64,000 nt of DNA from an uncultured Pseudokineococcus sp. (GCF_947499845.1 NZ_CANMPM010000011.1:42862-106861), one strand, 5' to 3'; shown: positions 35,356 through 43,954, numbered from the stretch's first letter. The notes: a model not told the origin generated them from the sequence alone. Numbers and translations are program-made.

Positions 35356-36167
35356 AGGGCCGGCCGCCCGCGCACGGCCACGACGACCACCGCGGCGACG
35401 ACGACGAGGAGCAGCGCGAGGGCGACGGCGGCGTCCGGGTCCGTCTCGCGCTGCAGGTAGACCTCGAGGGGGAGCGTCCGCGTCGTCCCCTGCAGGCTCC
35501 CGGCGAAGGTGAGCGTCGCGCCGAACTCCCCGAGCGCCCGGGCGAAGGACAGCACCGCCCCCGAGGCGAGGCCGGGCAGGACGACGGGCAGGGTCACGCG
35601 CCGCAGCACCGTCCAGGGGCCGGCGCCGAGGACGGCGGCGACCTCCTCGTGGCGTCGGCCCGCCGTCCGCAGCGCCCCCTCGAGGCTGACGACGAGGAAG
35701 GGCAGCGCGACGAAGGTCTGGGCGAGCACGACCGCCGCCGTCGTGAAGGCGATCGAGACGCCGAGCGCCTCGAGCTGCCCGCCGAGCAGGCCGCGCCGGC
35801 CGAAGGCGTAGAGCAGCGCGAGCCCGCCGACGACGGGCGGCAGCACGAGCGGCAGCAGGACGAGCGAGCGCAGCACCCGCAGCCCGGGCAGCGACGTGCG
35901 CGCGAGGACGAGCGCCATCGGCACCCCGAGCAGCACGCACAGCGCCGTCGCCGCGGCCGACGTGCGCAGGCTGAGGGCCAGCGCCGCGCGGGAGGCCTCG
36001 CTCGTCAGCAGCGCCGGGAGGTCGGCCCAGTCGACCTGCAGCACGAGCGCCGCGAGCGGCAGGAGCACGAGCAGGGCGCCCACCGCGGCGGGCGCGAGGA
36101 CCCACCGCGGCAGCTCGGCGCCGGCGCTCGCGGGACGTCGCGCCGCCCTGCGCGGGACCGGGCTCAC
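35352..36167 (-). CDS. modB: Molybdate ABC transporter permease ModB
   Basis: A 271-residue permease with about 6 helices and the binding-protein-dependent EAA loop ([20 protein letters not shown], matching EAAxxxG). The [16 protein letters not shown] and [20 protein letters not shown] stretches are typical ModB segments. GTG 36167 overlaps the modA stop, and its own stop overlaps modC. No separate promoter is visible. Confidence 0.92.
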   Translation of the reverse strand: MSPVPRRAARRPASAGAELPRWVLAPAAVGALLVLLPLAALVLQVDWADLPALLTSEASRAALALSLRTSAAATALCVLLGVPMALVLARTSLPGLRVLRSLVLLPLVLPPVVGGLALLYAFGRRGLLGGQLEALGVSIAFTTAAVVLAQTFVALPFLVVSLEGALRTAGRRHEEVAAVLGAGPWTVLRRVTLPVVLPGLASGAVLSFARALGEFGATLTFAGSLQGTTRTLPLEVYLQRETDPDAAVALALLLVVVAAVVVVAVRGRPAL

Positions 36168-36973
36168 GACCCGCCGGGCGGGCCGAAGCCGGCTTGCGCC
36201 AGCACCTCTCGCCCCTCGGGCCCGGTGAGGAGGTCGACGAACGCCCGTGCGGCCGCGGGCTCGGCCGCGTCCGCGAGCACCGCGACGGGGTAGGAGTTCA
36301 CCGCGCCGTCCGCCTCGGGCACCTCGACGGTGCGGACGGCGTCGCCCGCCCGCCGCGCGTCGGTGGCGTAGACGACGCCGGCGTCCGCCTGCCCGCTCGT
36401 CACCGCGCCGAGGACGTCGGTGACGTAGCCGGCCTCGCTGACCGGCTGCAGGGTCGTGCCCGTCAGCTGCTCGAGCCGCTCCGTCGCCGCGCCGCACGGC
36501 ACCTGCGGGGCGCAGACGACGACGGCCAGGCCGGGGCGGGCGAGGTCGGCGAAGGAGGCGACGCCGTCCGGGTCGTCGGGCGGCGTGACGACCACCAGCG
36601 AGTTCGTCGCGAACGGCACCGGGTCCGCGGCGAGCCCGGCGTCGACGACCCGCTGCATCGTGCGCTCGTCGGCCGTCGCGAGGACGTCCGCGGGTGCGCC
36701 CTGCTCGACCTGCGCGGCGAGGTCGGAGGAGCCGGCGAAGGACGTCCGCACCGTGAGGCCGGGGTTCTCCTGCTCCATCGTCGTGGCGAGCTCGCCGACG
36801 GCCTCGATGAGCGAGGCCGCGGCGAAGACGGTGAGCGTGCCCTCGAGGGCGTCGGCGGCGGTGACGGGCGCTGCTGCCCCCGCCGTCGCGGTGCCGGGCG
36901 GGGCGTCGCCGTCGCTCCCGCACGCGGCGAGGAGCAGGCCCGCGACGGCGAGGAGGGCGAGGGCGCGCCTCAC
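36164..36973 (-). CDS. modA: Molybdate-binding lipoprotein ModA
   Basis: A 269-residue lipoprotein. N-terminal signal with lipobox ([18 protein letters not shown]; Cys about residue 16). The mature part has ModA blocks: [48 protein letters not shown] and [13 protein letters not shown]. It binds oxyanions outside the membrane and passes them to ModB. GTG 36973 overlaps the regulator gene's stop by 4 nt. Confidence 0.93.
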   Translation of the reverse strand: MRRALALLAVAGLLLAACGSDGDAPPGTATAGAAAPVTAADALEGTLTVFAAASLIEAVGELATTMEQENPGLTVRTSFAGSSDLAAQVEQGAPADVLATADERTMQRVVDAGLAADPVPFATNSLVVVTPPDDPDGVASFADLARPGLAVVVCAPQVPCGAATERLEQLTGTTLQPVSEAGYVTDVLGAVTSGQADAGVVYATDARRAGDAVRTVEVPEADGAVNSYPVAVLADAAEPAAARAFVDLLTGPEGREVLAQAGFGPPGGS

Positions 36974-37377
36974 GACGCGCTCCGCGGCGTCTCGACGACG
37001 ACCGTCGTCGCCTTGACGACGGCGACGGCGACCGTCCCCGGCTCGAGCGCCAGCTCGCGGGCGGCGTCGGCGCTCATGAGCGAGACGACGGCGTGCGGGC
37101 CGCACTGCACCTCGACCTGCGCCATGACGCCGTCGACGACGACGCGGGTCACGAGCCCGACGAAGCGGTTGCGCGCCGAGCGCGCGACGCCGGTCGGGTC
37201 GCTCGCCGGGGCGCCGGCGTGCTCGCGGGCGTGCGCGGCGAGGGCGGCGCCGTCGACGACGAGACGGCCGGCGTCGTCCTTGGTCGCGTCGAGCGCACCC
37301 GTGTCGACCCAGCGGCGCACGGTGTCGTCGCTGACGCCCAGCAGGTCGGCGGCGTCGCGGATCCGGAAGTGCGGCAC
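36970..37377 (-). CDS. HTH–TOBE molybdenum-responsive DNA-binding protein (first gene of mod operon)
   Basis: A 135-residue protein. Residues ~1–50 are an excisionase/MerR-type helix-turn-helix ([20 protein letters not shown]), and residues ~65–135 a mobind/TOBE domain ([53 protein letters not shown]). This fuses a DNA reader to a molybdate sensor, a compact counterpart of ModE. GTG 37377. An 8-bp inverted repeat 13–32 nt upstream is a candidate operator for autoregulation. Confidence 0.87.
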   Translation of the reverse strand: MPHFRIRDAADLLGVSDDTVRRWVDTGALDATKDDAGRLVVDGAALAAHAREHAGAPASDPTGVARSARNRFVGLVTRVVVDGVMAQVEVQCGPHAVVSLMSADAARELALEPGTVAVAVVKATTVVVETPRSAS

Positions 37378-37389
37378 GAAAGCCAGCCT

Positions 37390-37409
37390 AGAGCCGCGTG
37401 TGCGGCTCT
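37390..37409. promoter_or_regulatory. Inverted repeat upstream of mod operon (candidate operator)
   Basis: AGAGCCGC (37390–37397), spacer GTGT, GCGGCTCT (37402–37409): perfect 8-bp dyad, 13 nt before the HTH–TOBE start codon in the divergent gap. A natural site for the operon's own regulator. Confidence 0.5.
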
Positions 37410-37427
37410 GTATCCGCCCGCTATCCC

Positions 37428-37442
37428 AACGCTGCTAGCGTT
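37428..37442. promoter_or_regulatory. Inverted repeat just before antitoxin start (candidate operator)
   Basis: AACGCT, spacer GCT, AGCGTT: perfect 6-bp dyad ending 7 nt before the antitoxin ATG. Ribbon-helix-helix antitoxins of this type bind such inverted repeats to autorepress their operon. Confidence 0.55.
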
Positions 37443-37449
37443 CTGCGAC

Positions 37450-37671
37450 ATGACGACCCTGTACCTGCGGAACGTCCCCGACGAGGTCGTCGACCGCCTC
37501 CGTCGCCTCGCGGAGCGGGAGGCCACGTCGGTCAACGCCGTTGCGCTGCGCGAGCTCGCGAGCTCCACGCGTCGCGTCGACAACCCCGCGCTGCTGCACG
37601 ACCTCCCGGACCTCGGCGTCCGGCCGTCCGACTCGGTCGACGCCCTGGACGCGGCGCGCGAGGGACGCTGA
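37450..37671 (+). CDS. FitA/VapB-type ribbon-helix-helix antitoxin
   Basis: A 73-residue protein. The N-terminal strand-helix-helix ([40 protein letters not shown]) is the RHH DNA-binding fold of FitA-like antitoxins. The acidic C-terminal tail ([20 protein letters not shown]) would occupy the toxin's active site. Three nucleotides separate it from the PIN toxin gene. A dyad operator candidate sits right before ATG 37450. Confidence 0.85.
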   Translation: MTTLYLRNVPDEVVDRLRRLAEREATSVNAVALRELASSTRRVDNPALLHDLPDLGVRPSDSVDALDAAREGR

Positions 37672-37674
37672 CCG

Positions 37675-38061
37675 GTGGCCGTCGTGCTCGACGCCTCGGC
37701 GGCCGTGCACGGGCTCCTCGGTGACGGGGACGCCCGTGCGCTCATGGCGACGGAGGTCCTCCACGTGCCCCACCTGGCGGACAGCGAGGTGGCGAGCGTC
37801 CTGCGCCGGCACGTCTCGGCCGGGCGCCTCGCCGTCGACGACGGCCGGCGCGCCCTGGTCACGTGGGGTCGCCTCGGGGTGACGCGGCACCCCGCGGTGG
37901 GGTTGCTCGACCGCGTGTGGGAGCTGCGCGGGAACGTCACCGCCTACGACGCCACGTACGTCGCGCTGGCGGAGGAGCTGGGGGGCGCCCTGGTCACGGG
38001 AGACGCCCGCCTCGGCCGGGCCCCCGGCCTCCGGTGCGACGTGCTCGTCGTCCCGGGCTGA
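37675..38061 (+). CDS. VapC/FitB-type PIN-domain toxin
   Basis: A 128-residue PIN-domain ribonuclease. Acidic active-site residues are in place: Asp in MAVVLDASAAVHGLL, Glu in LADSEVASVLRRHV, Asp in TAYDATYVALAEEL and Asp in LVTGDARLGRAPGL. It probably cleaves RNA when free of the antitoxin. GTG start 3 nt after the antitoxin stop; the pair forms a two-gene module next to the mod operon. Confidence 0.88.
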   Translation: MAVVLDASAAVHGLLGDGDARALMATEVLHVPHLADSEVASVLRRHVSAGRLAVDDGRRALVTWGRLGVTRHPAVGLLDRVWELRGNVTAYDATYVALAEELGGALVTGDARLGRAPGLRCDVLVVPG

Positions 38062-38084
38062 CCGACCGGGCGCCTCGCGGTCCG

Positions 38085-39062
38085 TCAGTCCCTCCGCCGC
38101 CGCGGCACCAGCCGCACGCCCGGCAGCGGCGGGGCGGGGATGCGCGCGTCGCCGTGGCCCGCGACGACGCCGAAGCGGGCGCTGCGCTCCTCCCACTCCT
38201 CGCGGGCGGCCACGACCTCCTCGTGCGTGCGGGCGACGAGGTTCCACCACATGAGCAGGTCCTCGCGGAACGGCTCGCCGCCGAGCAGGAGCACGCGCAG
38301 GTCGCCGCGGGCCTCGAGCGCCAGCTCGGTGCGGCCGGTGCCGAGGTGCAGCAGTCCGGGCCGGGCGCCGTCCGGCAGCAGGGGCGCGCCGTCGACGTCG
38401 AGGTCGCTGGGGTCGCCCGTCAGGAGCAGGAGGGCGTGCTCGTCGCGCGGGTCGAGCGGCAGCTCGGTGGTGCCCGGGCGCAGCGCGACGTCGGCCGCGA
38501 GCGCGCGGGTGTGGACGAGCGCCGGGGACTCCGCGTCGCCGAGCCGCCCGACCATGACGGTGCTCGCCGACGACGGCCCCTCGAGAACGGGCAGGCGGCG
38601 GTGCTGCTCGAAGCGCGGGGCCTGGTGGCGCACCTCGTCCGGCAGGGCGATCCACAGCTGGACGCCGGAGAGCTCGGCGCCGTCGTCGGCGATCTCCGAG
38701 TGCGAGACGCCGTGCCCGGCGGTCATGAGGTCGAGCTCGCCGGGGCGCACGACGACGTCGCTGCCGGTGCTGTCGCGGTGGCGGATCGGGCCGGACAGCG
38801 GCCACGTGACGGTCTGCAGACCGGTGTGAGGGTGGGGGAGGACGCGCATGGGCGCCGTCGAGGGGCCGTACCGGTCGACGAAGCACCACGCGCCGACGGT
38901 CGGGACGTCGCGCTGGGGGAGGGTCCGCTCGACCTCCGTGCCCCGGACGCCGCCCAGCGGCACCTTCCGGGCGGTGAGGAGCTCGCGCCGCGGGCCCCCG
39001 GCCGCGCCCATCGGCTCGGCGGGCACCGCGTGCTCGGTGGGGCGGGTGTCGAGGTCGCTCAC
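38085..39062 (-). CDS. Pirin family protein
   Basis: A 325-residue bicupin. N-terminal pirin domain: FVDRYGP, VLPHPHTGLQTVTWPLSGPI (metal His ligands HPH), GELDLMTAGHGVSHSEI (His–His), LSGVQLWIALPDEVRHQAPR. The C-terminal half (from about 190) is the pirin_C cupin (LLGGEPFREDLLMWWNLVAR). Family members can act as quercetin dioxygenases or redox-linked regulators. GTG 39062 behind GCAGGAGGACGTC. A 41-bp repeat array lies directly upstream. Confidence 0.92.
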   Translation of the reverse strand: MSDLDTRPTEHAVPAEPMGAAGGPRRELLTARKVPLGGVRGTEVERTLPQRDVPTVGAWCFVDRYGPSTAPMRVLPHPHTGLQTVTWPLSGPIRHRDSTGSDVVVRPGELDLMTAGHGVSHSEIADDGAELSGVQLWIALPDEVRHQAPRFEQHRRLPVLEGPSSASTVMVGRLGDAESPALVHTRALAADVALRPGTTELPLDPRDEHALLLLTGDPSDLDVDGAPLLPDGARPGLLHLGTGRTELALEARGDLRVLLLGGEPFREDLLMWWNLVARTHEEVVAAREEWEERSARFGVVAGHGDARIPAPPLPGVRLVPRRRRD

Positions 39063-39124
39063 GACGTCCTCCTGCGGGGGGTGGCCTGGCGTCCATGGTG
39101 GACGACGCCCGCCCCCTCGCGCCG

Positions 39125-39351
39125 GTGAAGGAGACGTCATCTTCGCGTCGGGAGGGGCCTCGAGGGTGAAGGAGGCGTCACCTTCGCGTCGGGAGGGGCC
39201 TGGGACGTGAAGCAGGCGTCACCTTCCGTCGGGAGGGGCCTGGGACGTGAAGGAGGCGTCACCTTCGCGTCGGGAGGGGCCTGGGACGTGAAGGAGGCGC
39301 CACCTTCACCTCGAGAGGGGTCCTGGACGTGAAGGAGGCGTCACCTTCGCC
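39125..39351. repeat. Six-copy 41-bp tandem array, GTGAAGGAGGCGTCACC core
   Basis: Units start at 39125, 39166, 39207, 39247, 39288 and 39329 (spacing 41, 41, 40, 41, 41). The core is the same as at 15919, but the linker is GGGAGGGGCCTGGGAC. One unit (39207) has GTGAAGCAGG and another (39288) GGCGCCACC, so copies are drifting. Lies between the DoxX-like gene and pirin, both minus-strand; nothing coding is seen in the 344-bp gap. Confidence 0.92.
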
Positions 39352-39360
39352 CCGCGAGGG

Positions 39361-39392
39361 CGCCCCTCCCGCCGGTGCCGGCGGGAGGGGCG
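39361..39392. terminator. Hairpin terminator after DoxX-family gene
   Basis: Perfect 15-bp arms CGCCCCTCCCGCCGG (39361–39375) and complement (39378–39392) with a 2-nt loop, 15 nt downstream of the DoxX stop at 39407 (minus strand). Confidence 0.75.
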
Positions 39393-39406
39393 ACGTCGTC
39401 AGGCGC

Positions 39407-39994
39407 TCAGGCGCCGGTGGACTCCGCCTGCTCGGCGGCGGCGACCTGCTCGGCGTCGCTCGTCTGCTGCTGCGCGGCGGCCGCGGCGACGGCCTTGCGG
39501 CGCTGGGTGATGACGTGGGCGGCGGCCAGGCCGAAGAGCGGCAGCGTGACGGCGGCCATCCACGGCTTGTCGAGCTTGTGACCGAGGGCGTGGTCGAGGG
39601 AGTACCGGCCCGGGCCGGCGACGGCGAGCGCCGAGCCGACCGTCGCGAGGACGGCGTTGTACTCGAAGCCGCCGTCGGTCACCCAGAAGCCGGCGGGGCC
39701 GTGCACGGTGCCGGCCGTCGTCATGGTGGCGGCGGCCGCGGCGCCGGCCACCGGCGTCGCAAGGCCCAGCGCGAGAGCCGCGCCGCCGCCCGCCTCGCCG
39801 AGGCCCGCCATGAGGGCGCTGCGCTTGCCGGGGGTGAAGCCCATGGACTCCATGGCGCCGCCGGTGGCCTCGAGGCCGTAACCGCCGAACCAGCCGAAGA
39901 GCTTCTGGGCGCCGTGGGCGAAGAGGGTGCCGCCCACACCGGCGCGCAGCGCCAGGAGGCCGAGGTCGGTGCGCTTGCTGCGGTGGTGCGTCAT
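39407..39994 (-). CDS. DoxX-family membrane protein
   Basis: A 195-residue protein with four predicted membrane helices of the DoxX type: LGLLALRAGVGGTLFAHGAQ with the family motif HGAQKLFGWFGGYG, GLGEAGGGAALALGLATPVA, and further helices near VLATVGSALAVAGPG and MAAVTLPLFGLAAAHV. A Gln/Ala-rich tail ends the protein. DoxX proteins are linked to quinone or thiosulfate oxidation and oxidative-stress complexes. ATG 39994 behind GAGGAGCTCCC. Confidence 0.88.
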   Translation of the reverse strand: MTHHRSKRTDLGLLALRAGVGGTLFAHGAQKLFGWFGGYGLEATGGAMESMGFTPGKRSALMAGLGEAGGGAALALGLATPVAGAAAAATMTTAGTVHGPAGFWVTDGGFEYNAVLATVGSALAVAGPGRYSLDHALGHKLDKPWMAAVTLPLFGLAAAHVITQRRKAVAAAAAQQQTSDAEQVAAAEQAESTGA

Positions 39995-40181
39995 GGGAGC
40001 TCCTCGCCGACGCGGCGACGTGCGCCGGTCGACCGTTCGTGGCCGCCGGTGGGCGGTCCGTGGTCGGTGGCGGCGACGTCGGTGGCGCCGGTGGTGACGG
40101 TACGTCGATCTAGTTGAGCGCACAAGCAGAGCCGTCACGCGTGAGGCGGGCGGGCGTCTCTGACGGTCGCTCCGGACGGCA

Positions 40182-40218
40182 CCGGAGCGTCGCTCCCCCG
40201 GGCGGAGCGCCGCTCCGC
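40182..40218. repeat. CGGAGCGYCGCTCCG dyad element
   Basis: CCGGAGCGTCGCTCC at 40182–40196 and GCGGAGCGCCGCTCCGC at 40202–40218, each itself a dyad. The same motif forms the inner part of the long hairpin at 57664–57725. Lies between Dabb and DoxX genes. Confidence 0.65.
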
Positions 40219-40234
40219 ACGGGGTGGCGGAGGA

Positions 40235-40522
40235 TCAGCAGCGCACCTGCACCCGCGCGATCTCCGCGCACAACGGGGCGAACAAATCGCGCCGCACCCG
40301 GTTGTGCTCCTCGTCCTCGTCGTAGGCCCGGTAGGCCTGCTCGTCGACGAAGTCCGACGTGATGGCGAAGTCCCACGACTGCTCGCGCAGGCCCGCGTCC
40401 AGCCCGACGACGACCGAGACCAGACCGGGCGGCTCGAGCGCCACCACCGCCTCGAGCCCCGGTCCCAGCGCCGAGGGCTCGACTCCGTCGTGCAGACGGC
40501 CCACCACCACGTTGCGGATCAC
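40235..40522 (-). CDS. Dabb (stress-responsive A/B barrel) domain protein
   Basis: A 95-residue single-domain Dabb protein: IRNVVVGRLHDGVEPS, a central SVVVGLDAGLREQSWDFAIT strand pair and YRAYDEDEEHNRVRRDLFAP (family motif around the conserved His). Dimeric alpha+beta barrels of this type include small stress proteins and polyketide cyclase-like enzymes; the role is unknown here. Start ATG 40522. Diverges from the DUF427 gene. Confidence 0.85.
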   Translation of the reverse strand: MIRNVVVGRLHDGVEPSALGPGLEAVVALEPPGLVSVVVGLDAGLREQSWDFAITSDFVDEQAYRAYDEDEEHNRVRRDLFAPLCAEIARVQVRC

Positions 40523-40637
40523 GGCACGACGCTCGCACGCCCGAGCGGGCCGCGCCCGCCCGCCGTGCCGCGCCGCCGTCGCCGCCGCCTTCCCGCCCGC
40601 CCGCGCCGGTCCGGCGACGTCGGCGCAGACTCGCCCG

Positions 40638-41159
40638 GTGAGCCCCGCCCGCCGTCCTCAGCCCGTCCCGCCCGGCCCCGGCCAGGAGTCCGTCTGGGAC
40701 TACCCGCGCCCGCCCGCCCTCGTCCGCAGCGAGCGCCTCGTCGAGGTGCGCCTGTCCGACGACGGCCCCCTGCTCGCGACCACTCGCCGCGCCTGGCGCG
40801 TGCTCGAGACGAGCCACCCGCCGACCTGGTACGTGCCGCGCGAGGACGTCGCCGACGGCGTCCTCGCCCTCTCGGACGCCCCGGCGACGACGTGCGAGTG
40901 GAAGGGGCGGGCGACGTACTGGGACGTCGCCGAGCCCGGCGGCCGCGGGGAGCCGCGCCGCGCGGCCGCCTGGAGCTACGAGGACCCGACGACGCGCTTC
41001 CGCGACCTCGCGGGCGCCATCGCCTTCACGCCGTCGCAGGTCGTCGCGACGGTCGACGGCGAGCGCGTGCGCCCGCAGGAGGGCGGCTTCTACGGCGGCT
41101 GGGTGACGGACGACGTCGTCGGGCCCTTCAAGGGCGGCCCCGGCACCTGGGGCTGGTGA
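40638..41159 (+). CDS. DUF427 domain protein
   Basis: A 173-residue protein with the full DUF427 pattern: ESVWDYPRPPALVRSERLVE, ATTRRAWRVLETSHPPTWYV, TTCEWKGRATYWDV, AWSYEDPTTRFRDLAGAIAF and GFYGGWVTDDVVGPFKGGPG. A common beta-rich actinobacterial protein without assigned biochemistry. GTG 40638. Followed by a hairpin of the family shared with 27.4 kb. Confidence 0.88.
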   Translation: MSPARRPQPVPPGPGQESVWDYPRPPALVRSERLVEVRLSDDGPLLATTRRAWRVLETSHPPTWYVPREDVADGVLALSDAPATTCEWKGRATYWDVAEPGGRGEPRRAAAWSYEDPTTRFRDLAGAIAFTPSQVVATVDGERVRPQEGGFYGGWVTDDVVGPFKGGPGTWGW

Positions 41160-41188
41160 CCCCGGGCGGCCGCACCCGGGGCTGGCCA

Positions 41189-41253
41189 CCGTCGAGATGG
41201 AGCCTGTGGTCACCCGCGGGACCCCACGATGACCACAGGCTCCCTCTCGACGG
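41189..41253. repeat. Dispersed hairpin family GAGATGGAGCCTGTGGTCAC, copy 2
   Basis: 24-nt arms at 41189–41212 and 41230–41253 with one mismatch. The arm GTCGAGATGGAGCCTGTGGT matches the 27.4-kb element. Between convergent DUF427 and PhoD genes. Confidence 0.88.
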
Positions 41254-41262
41254 CGTCCGGGA

Positions 41263-43104
41263 TCAGGCCAGCAGCACCTCGCGGTCGCGCCGCAGGCGGA
41301 CGTCGTCCGGGCTCCGCACCTCGGTGCCCGGCCCGCGGCCCGGCTCGGCCTTCTCGAAGACGACGCGGGCGCCGGGGCCGGTGAGCTCGAGCGTGGCGAA
41401 GCCGTTGCCGAACATCGGCCCGGTGGTGGAGCGCCAGGAGACGCCGAGCGGCGCCGCGCCCACCGATCGCCGCAGCAGGCGGCCGAGCAGCCGAGCCGGC
41501 GGCGTGTGGAGGAACCGGAACATCGCGGGGAGGCCCTTCGGCAGCGCGTTGCGCAGCGGCGAGCTGACGACCTGCACGACGGGGGAGCGCACCCCGCGCT
41601 CGACGGGGTAGCGCAGCGGCGCGACGTAGCCGTGGTGGACGTCGCCCGAGAGCAGGAGCACCGAGCTCGGCGCCCGCCCGAGCCGGCCGGCCGCGACGTC
41701 GCCGAGGCGGTCGACGAGCCGGTGGAAGGAGGACTCGAAGGCGCCCCAGTGCTCGAGGTCCACCGCCTGGCGCAGGGCCTCGGCGTGCGGGCGGAAGCGC
41801 TCGCCCCACGCGCCGGCCGACGCCGTCTCGGCGTTCCAGAGCTCGACGTCGTGCAGCGCCGGCTCGAGCAGCACCGGCAGCGAGGCGGCGACGAGCAGGT
41901 GGTCGACGTCGCCGGTGAGGTGCTCCTCGACGTCGGCCCACTCCTGCTCGTCGAGCATCGAGCGGTGCTCCTCGGAGAGCACGCGGCCCGAGCGCGTGTC
42001 GACGACGACGAGGCGCGTCCGCCCGAGGTCGCGGACGTAGGACCACTCCGAGGTGCCGCCGCCGTCGATCTGCTCGTCCGCGGCGACGGCGAACTCCCGC
42101 AGGACCTCCGCCGCGTCGCCGTCGCGGCCGACCTCGCGCACACGGGCCCACAGCTCGTCCTCCGCGAGCCGCGAGGGCATGAGGTTGCCCAGGTGCTGGT
42201 GCAGCCAGTAGGCCGCGTAGGCGCCGACGATGCGCTCGCGCCACCACGGCAGCCGCTGGACCTGCTCGCGCCACGTGCGCGAGGTGTTCCAGTCGTCGCG
42301 GACGTCGTGGTCGTCGAAGATCATCGCCGTCGGCGTGGTGGCGAGCAGCCAGCGCACCTCCGGGTCGGCCCAGCTCTCGCGGTAGAGCCAGGTGTACTCC
42401 TCGAAGTCGCCGATCTCGCCCTGCGGGTCGGCGTCCCCGCGCTTGTCGCGGATGCGCTCGCGGAGGTAGGGCGACAGGCCCTCGTCGGCGTAGACCTGGT
42501 CGCCCAGGAGCAGGAGGAGGTCCGGCAGCTCCCGGCCGGCCTGGCACTCGGCGGACAGGGCGACGAGGGCGTCGACGCCGACGCCCTCGGGGTGCTGCTG
42601 CGCCGTCCAGGTGAAGGGCGGCTCCATGGGCCGGTCGACGCGGCAGGAGCCGAGGGCGATGCGCAGGCGCGGGTCGCCGCCCGTGCTGCGGGTGGCGCCG
42701 CCCGGCGCCGGCAGGGGCCGCACGGTCGGTCCGGGTCGCGGGTCGTCGGGCAGGGGCCACGCCCGCTCGCCGTCGAGCTCGACGACGTAGGGCACCTGCC
42801 GGTCCGGCTCGAGGCCCTCGACGACGACGAGCGCGTAGTGGTGGCCGCCGACCGTCACCGTGCGGTCGCGGCCGACGGCGTCCCCGGCCCGGACGACGAC
42901 CTCGCCGCGGCGCGCCGTCTCCACCCACACCGTGGCGCTCGTGCTGTCGACGTGGCGCAGCAGCGGGCCGAGCACGAGGGGCCCCGAGTCCCGGGTGCCG
43001 GGCGGGGCGGCGTCCAGGACGTCGGCGTCGTGCCCGTGGCCTCGGCCGTGCGCGTCGCCGTGCCCCGGCTCCTCGTGCGGACCCGCCGGGTCGCTCGTCG
43101 TCAC
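41263..43104 (-). CDS. phoD: PhoD-like metallophosphatase
   Basis: A 613-residue PhoD-family protein. His/Gly-rich leader (GHGDAHGRGHGHDAD), an N-terminal Ig-like domain (about 40–150), then the phosphatase core: LGSCRVD, LLLLGDQVYADEGLSPYLRE, IFDDHDVRDDWNTS and LLSGDVHHGYVAPLR, which supply the metal ligands. No signal peptide or Tat motif is visible, so it may be cytoplasmic, unlike classical secreted PhoD. Hydrolyses phosphodiesters or monoesters. GTG 43104 lacks an obvious ribosome-binding site. Confidence 0.87.
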   Translation of the reverse strand: MTTSDPAGPHEEPGHGDAHGRGHGHDADVLDAAPPGTRDSGPLVLGPLLRHVDSTSATVWVETARRGEVVVRAGDAVGRDRTVTVGGHHYALVVVEGLEPDRQVPYVVELDGERAWPLPDDPRPGPTVRPLPAPGGATRSTGGDPRLRIALGSCRVDRPMEPPFTWTAQQHPEGVGVDALVALSAECQAGRELPDLLLLLGDQVYADEGLSPYLRERIRDKRGDADPQGEIGDFEEYTWLYRESWADPEVRWLLATTPTAMIFDDHDVRDDWNTSRTWREQVQRLPWWRERIVGAYAAYWLHQHLGNLMPSRLAEDELWARVREVGRDGDAAEVLREFAVAADEQIDGGGTSEWSYVRDLGRTRLVVVDTRSGRVLSEEHRSMLDEQEWADVEEHLTGDVDHLLVAASLPVLLEPALHDVELWNAETASAGAWGERFRPHAEALRQAVDLEHWGAFESSFHRLVDRLGDVAAGRLGRAPSSVLLLSGDVHHGYVAPLRYPVERGVRSPVVQVVSSPLRNALPKGLPAMFRFLHTPPARLLGRLLRRSVGAAPLGVSWRSTTGPMFGNGFATLELTGPGARVVFEKAEPGRGPGTEVRSPDDVRLRRDREVLLA

Positions 43105-43502
43105 GCGCCGATCGTCGCAGGCGCTCCCGCGACGGGCGCGGGGACCACCCGTCGGGGTGACCGGGCCGAGCGGAGGTGTCATCCGGACCGAGCGGGGGCG
43201 GGTGTGACCCGGGCCGCGCGGGGCGCGGCGGGGCGACGCACGCCCCGCGCGGCGCGCCGGGGGCGCTCGCCCGCGAGCGGGGGCGCCGGGCCCAGCGTCG
43301 CACCGCGGTGCGAGGCGCGGCGTCCCGGGGGCCGCCCGAGGAGCCGCGGGACGGGCGTGACCCGGACGTCGGTGCGTCGCCCGCGGGGCATGTCCTAGGG
43401 TCGGGCCACCCTGGGCCGTCGTCCGAGCCGACGTGCTGCGGCGGCCGGGGGCCGCCGTCCTGGGCGCCGAGGCGGGCGCCACCGTCCCCGCGAGGAGGCA
43501 CC
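43105..43502. other. 398-bp intergenic region with imperfect repeats
   Basis: No gene is supported. From 43145 to about 43225 there are three or four imperfect units of the form GTGACCGGGCCGAGCGG, about 30 bp apart. Further on are CGCTCGC/GCGAGCG stems near 43265–43277 and a perfect 16-bp palindrome TCGCACCGCGGTGCGA at 43298–43313. The end carries CTAGGGTCGGGCC near 43396 and the USP ribosome-binding site GAGGAGG. Confidence 0.6.
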
Positions 43503-43895
43503 GTGAGCGTCGTGGTCGGCTACGTCCCCAGCCCCGAGGGTCGGGTCGTGCTCGAGCGCGCCATCGCGGAGGCCCGCGCGCGCGGCACCCGGCTGGTCGC
43601 GCTCAACGTGCCGCGCGCCGCCGAGTTCGCGCAGGACTTCGTCGCCGACGCCGACGACCTGCAGCACCTCGACGAGGCGCTGGCCGCCGCGGGGGTCGAG
43701 CACGAGGTCCGCCGGGGCGCGGGCGACGAGACGCCGGCCGACACGCTGCTCGACCTCGTCGAGGAGGTCGGCGCCGACCTCGTCGTCATCGGGCTGCGCC
43801 GCCGCTCGCCCGTCGGCAAGATGATCATGGGCAGCACGTCGCAGCGCGTGCTCCTCGACGCCCCCTGCCCCGTGCTCGCCGTCCAGTTCGACTGA
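43503..43895 (+). CDS. Universal stress protein (UspA family)
   Basis: A 130-residue single-domain USP: first strand VSVVVGYVPSPEGRVVLERA, DLVVIGLRRRSPVGKMIMGS and GSTSQRVLLDAPCPVLAVQ. The ATP-binding glycine motif appears as GLRRRSPVGKMIMGSTSQ, compatible with the nucleotide-binding group. Stress-related role. GTG 43503 behind GAGGAGGCACC. Confidence 0.92.
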   Translation: MSVVVGYVPSPEGRVVLERAIAEARARGTRLVALNVPRAAEFAQDFVADADDLQHLDEALAAAGVEHEVRRGAGDETPADTLLDLVEEVGADLVVIGLRRRSPVGKMIMGSTSQRVLLDAPCPVLAVQFD

Positions 43896-43954
43896 CGCCC
43901 CGGCACCGCGCGGGGCCCGACGAGGGGCCGCCCCGGCCCCGGAGAGCAGGCCCC

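Noticed and set aside
39125..39351. Small peptides encoded by the repeats (VKEASPS-like)
   Set aside because: The 41-bp period changes frame at each unit, so no repeated peptide could be kept; there is no ribosome-binding pattern.
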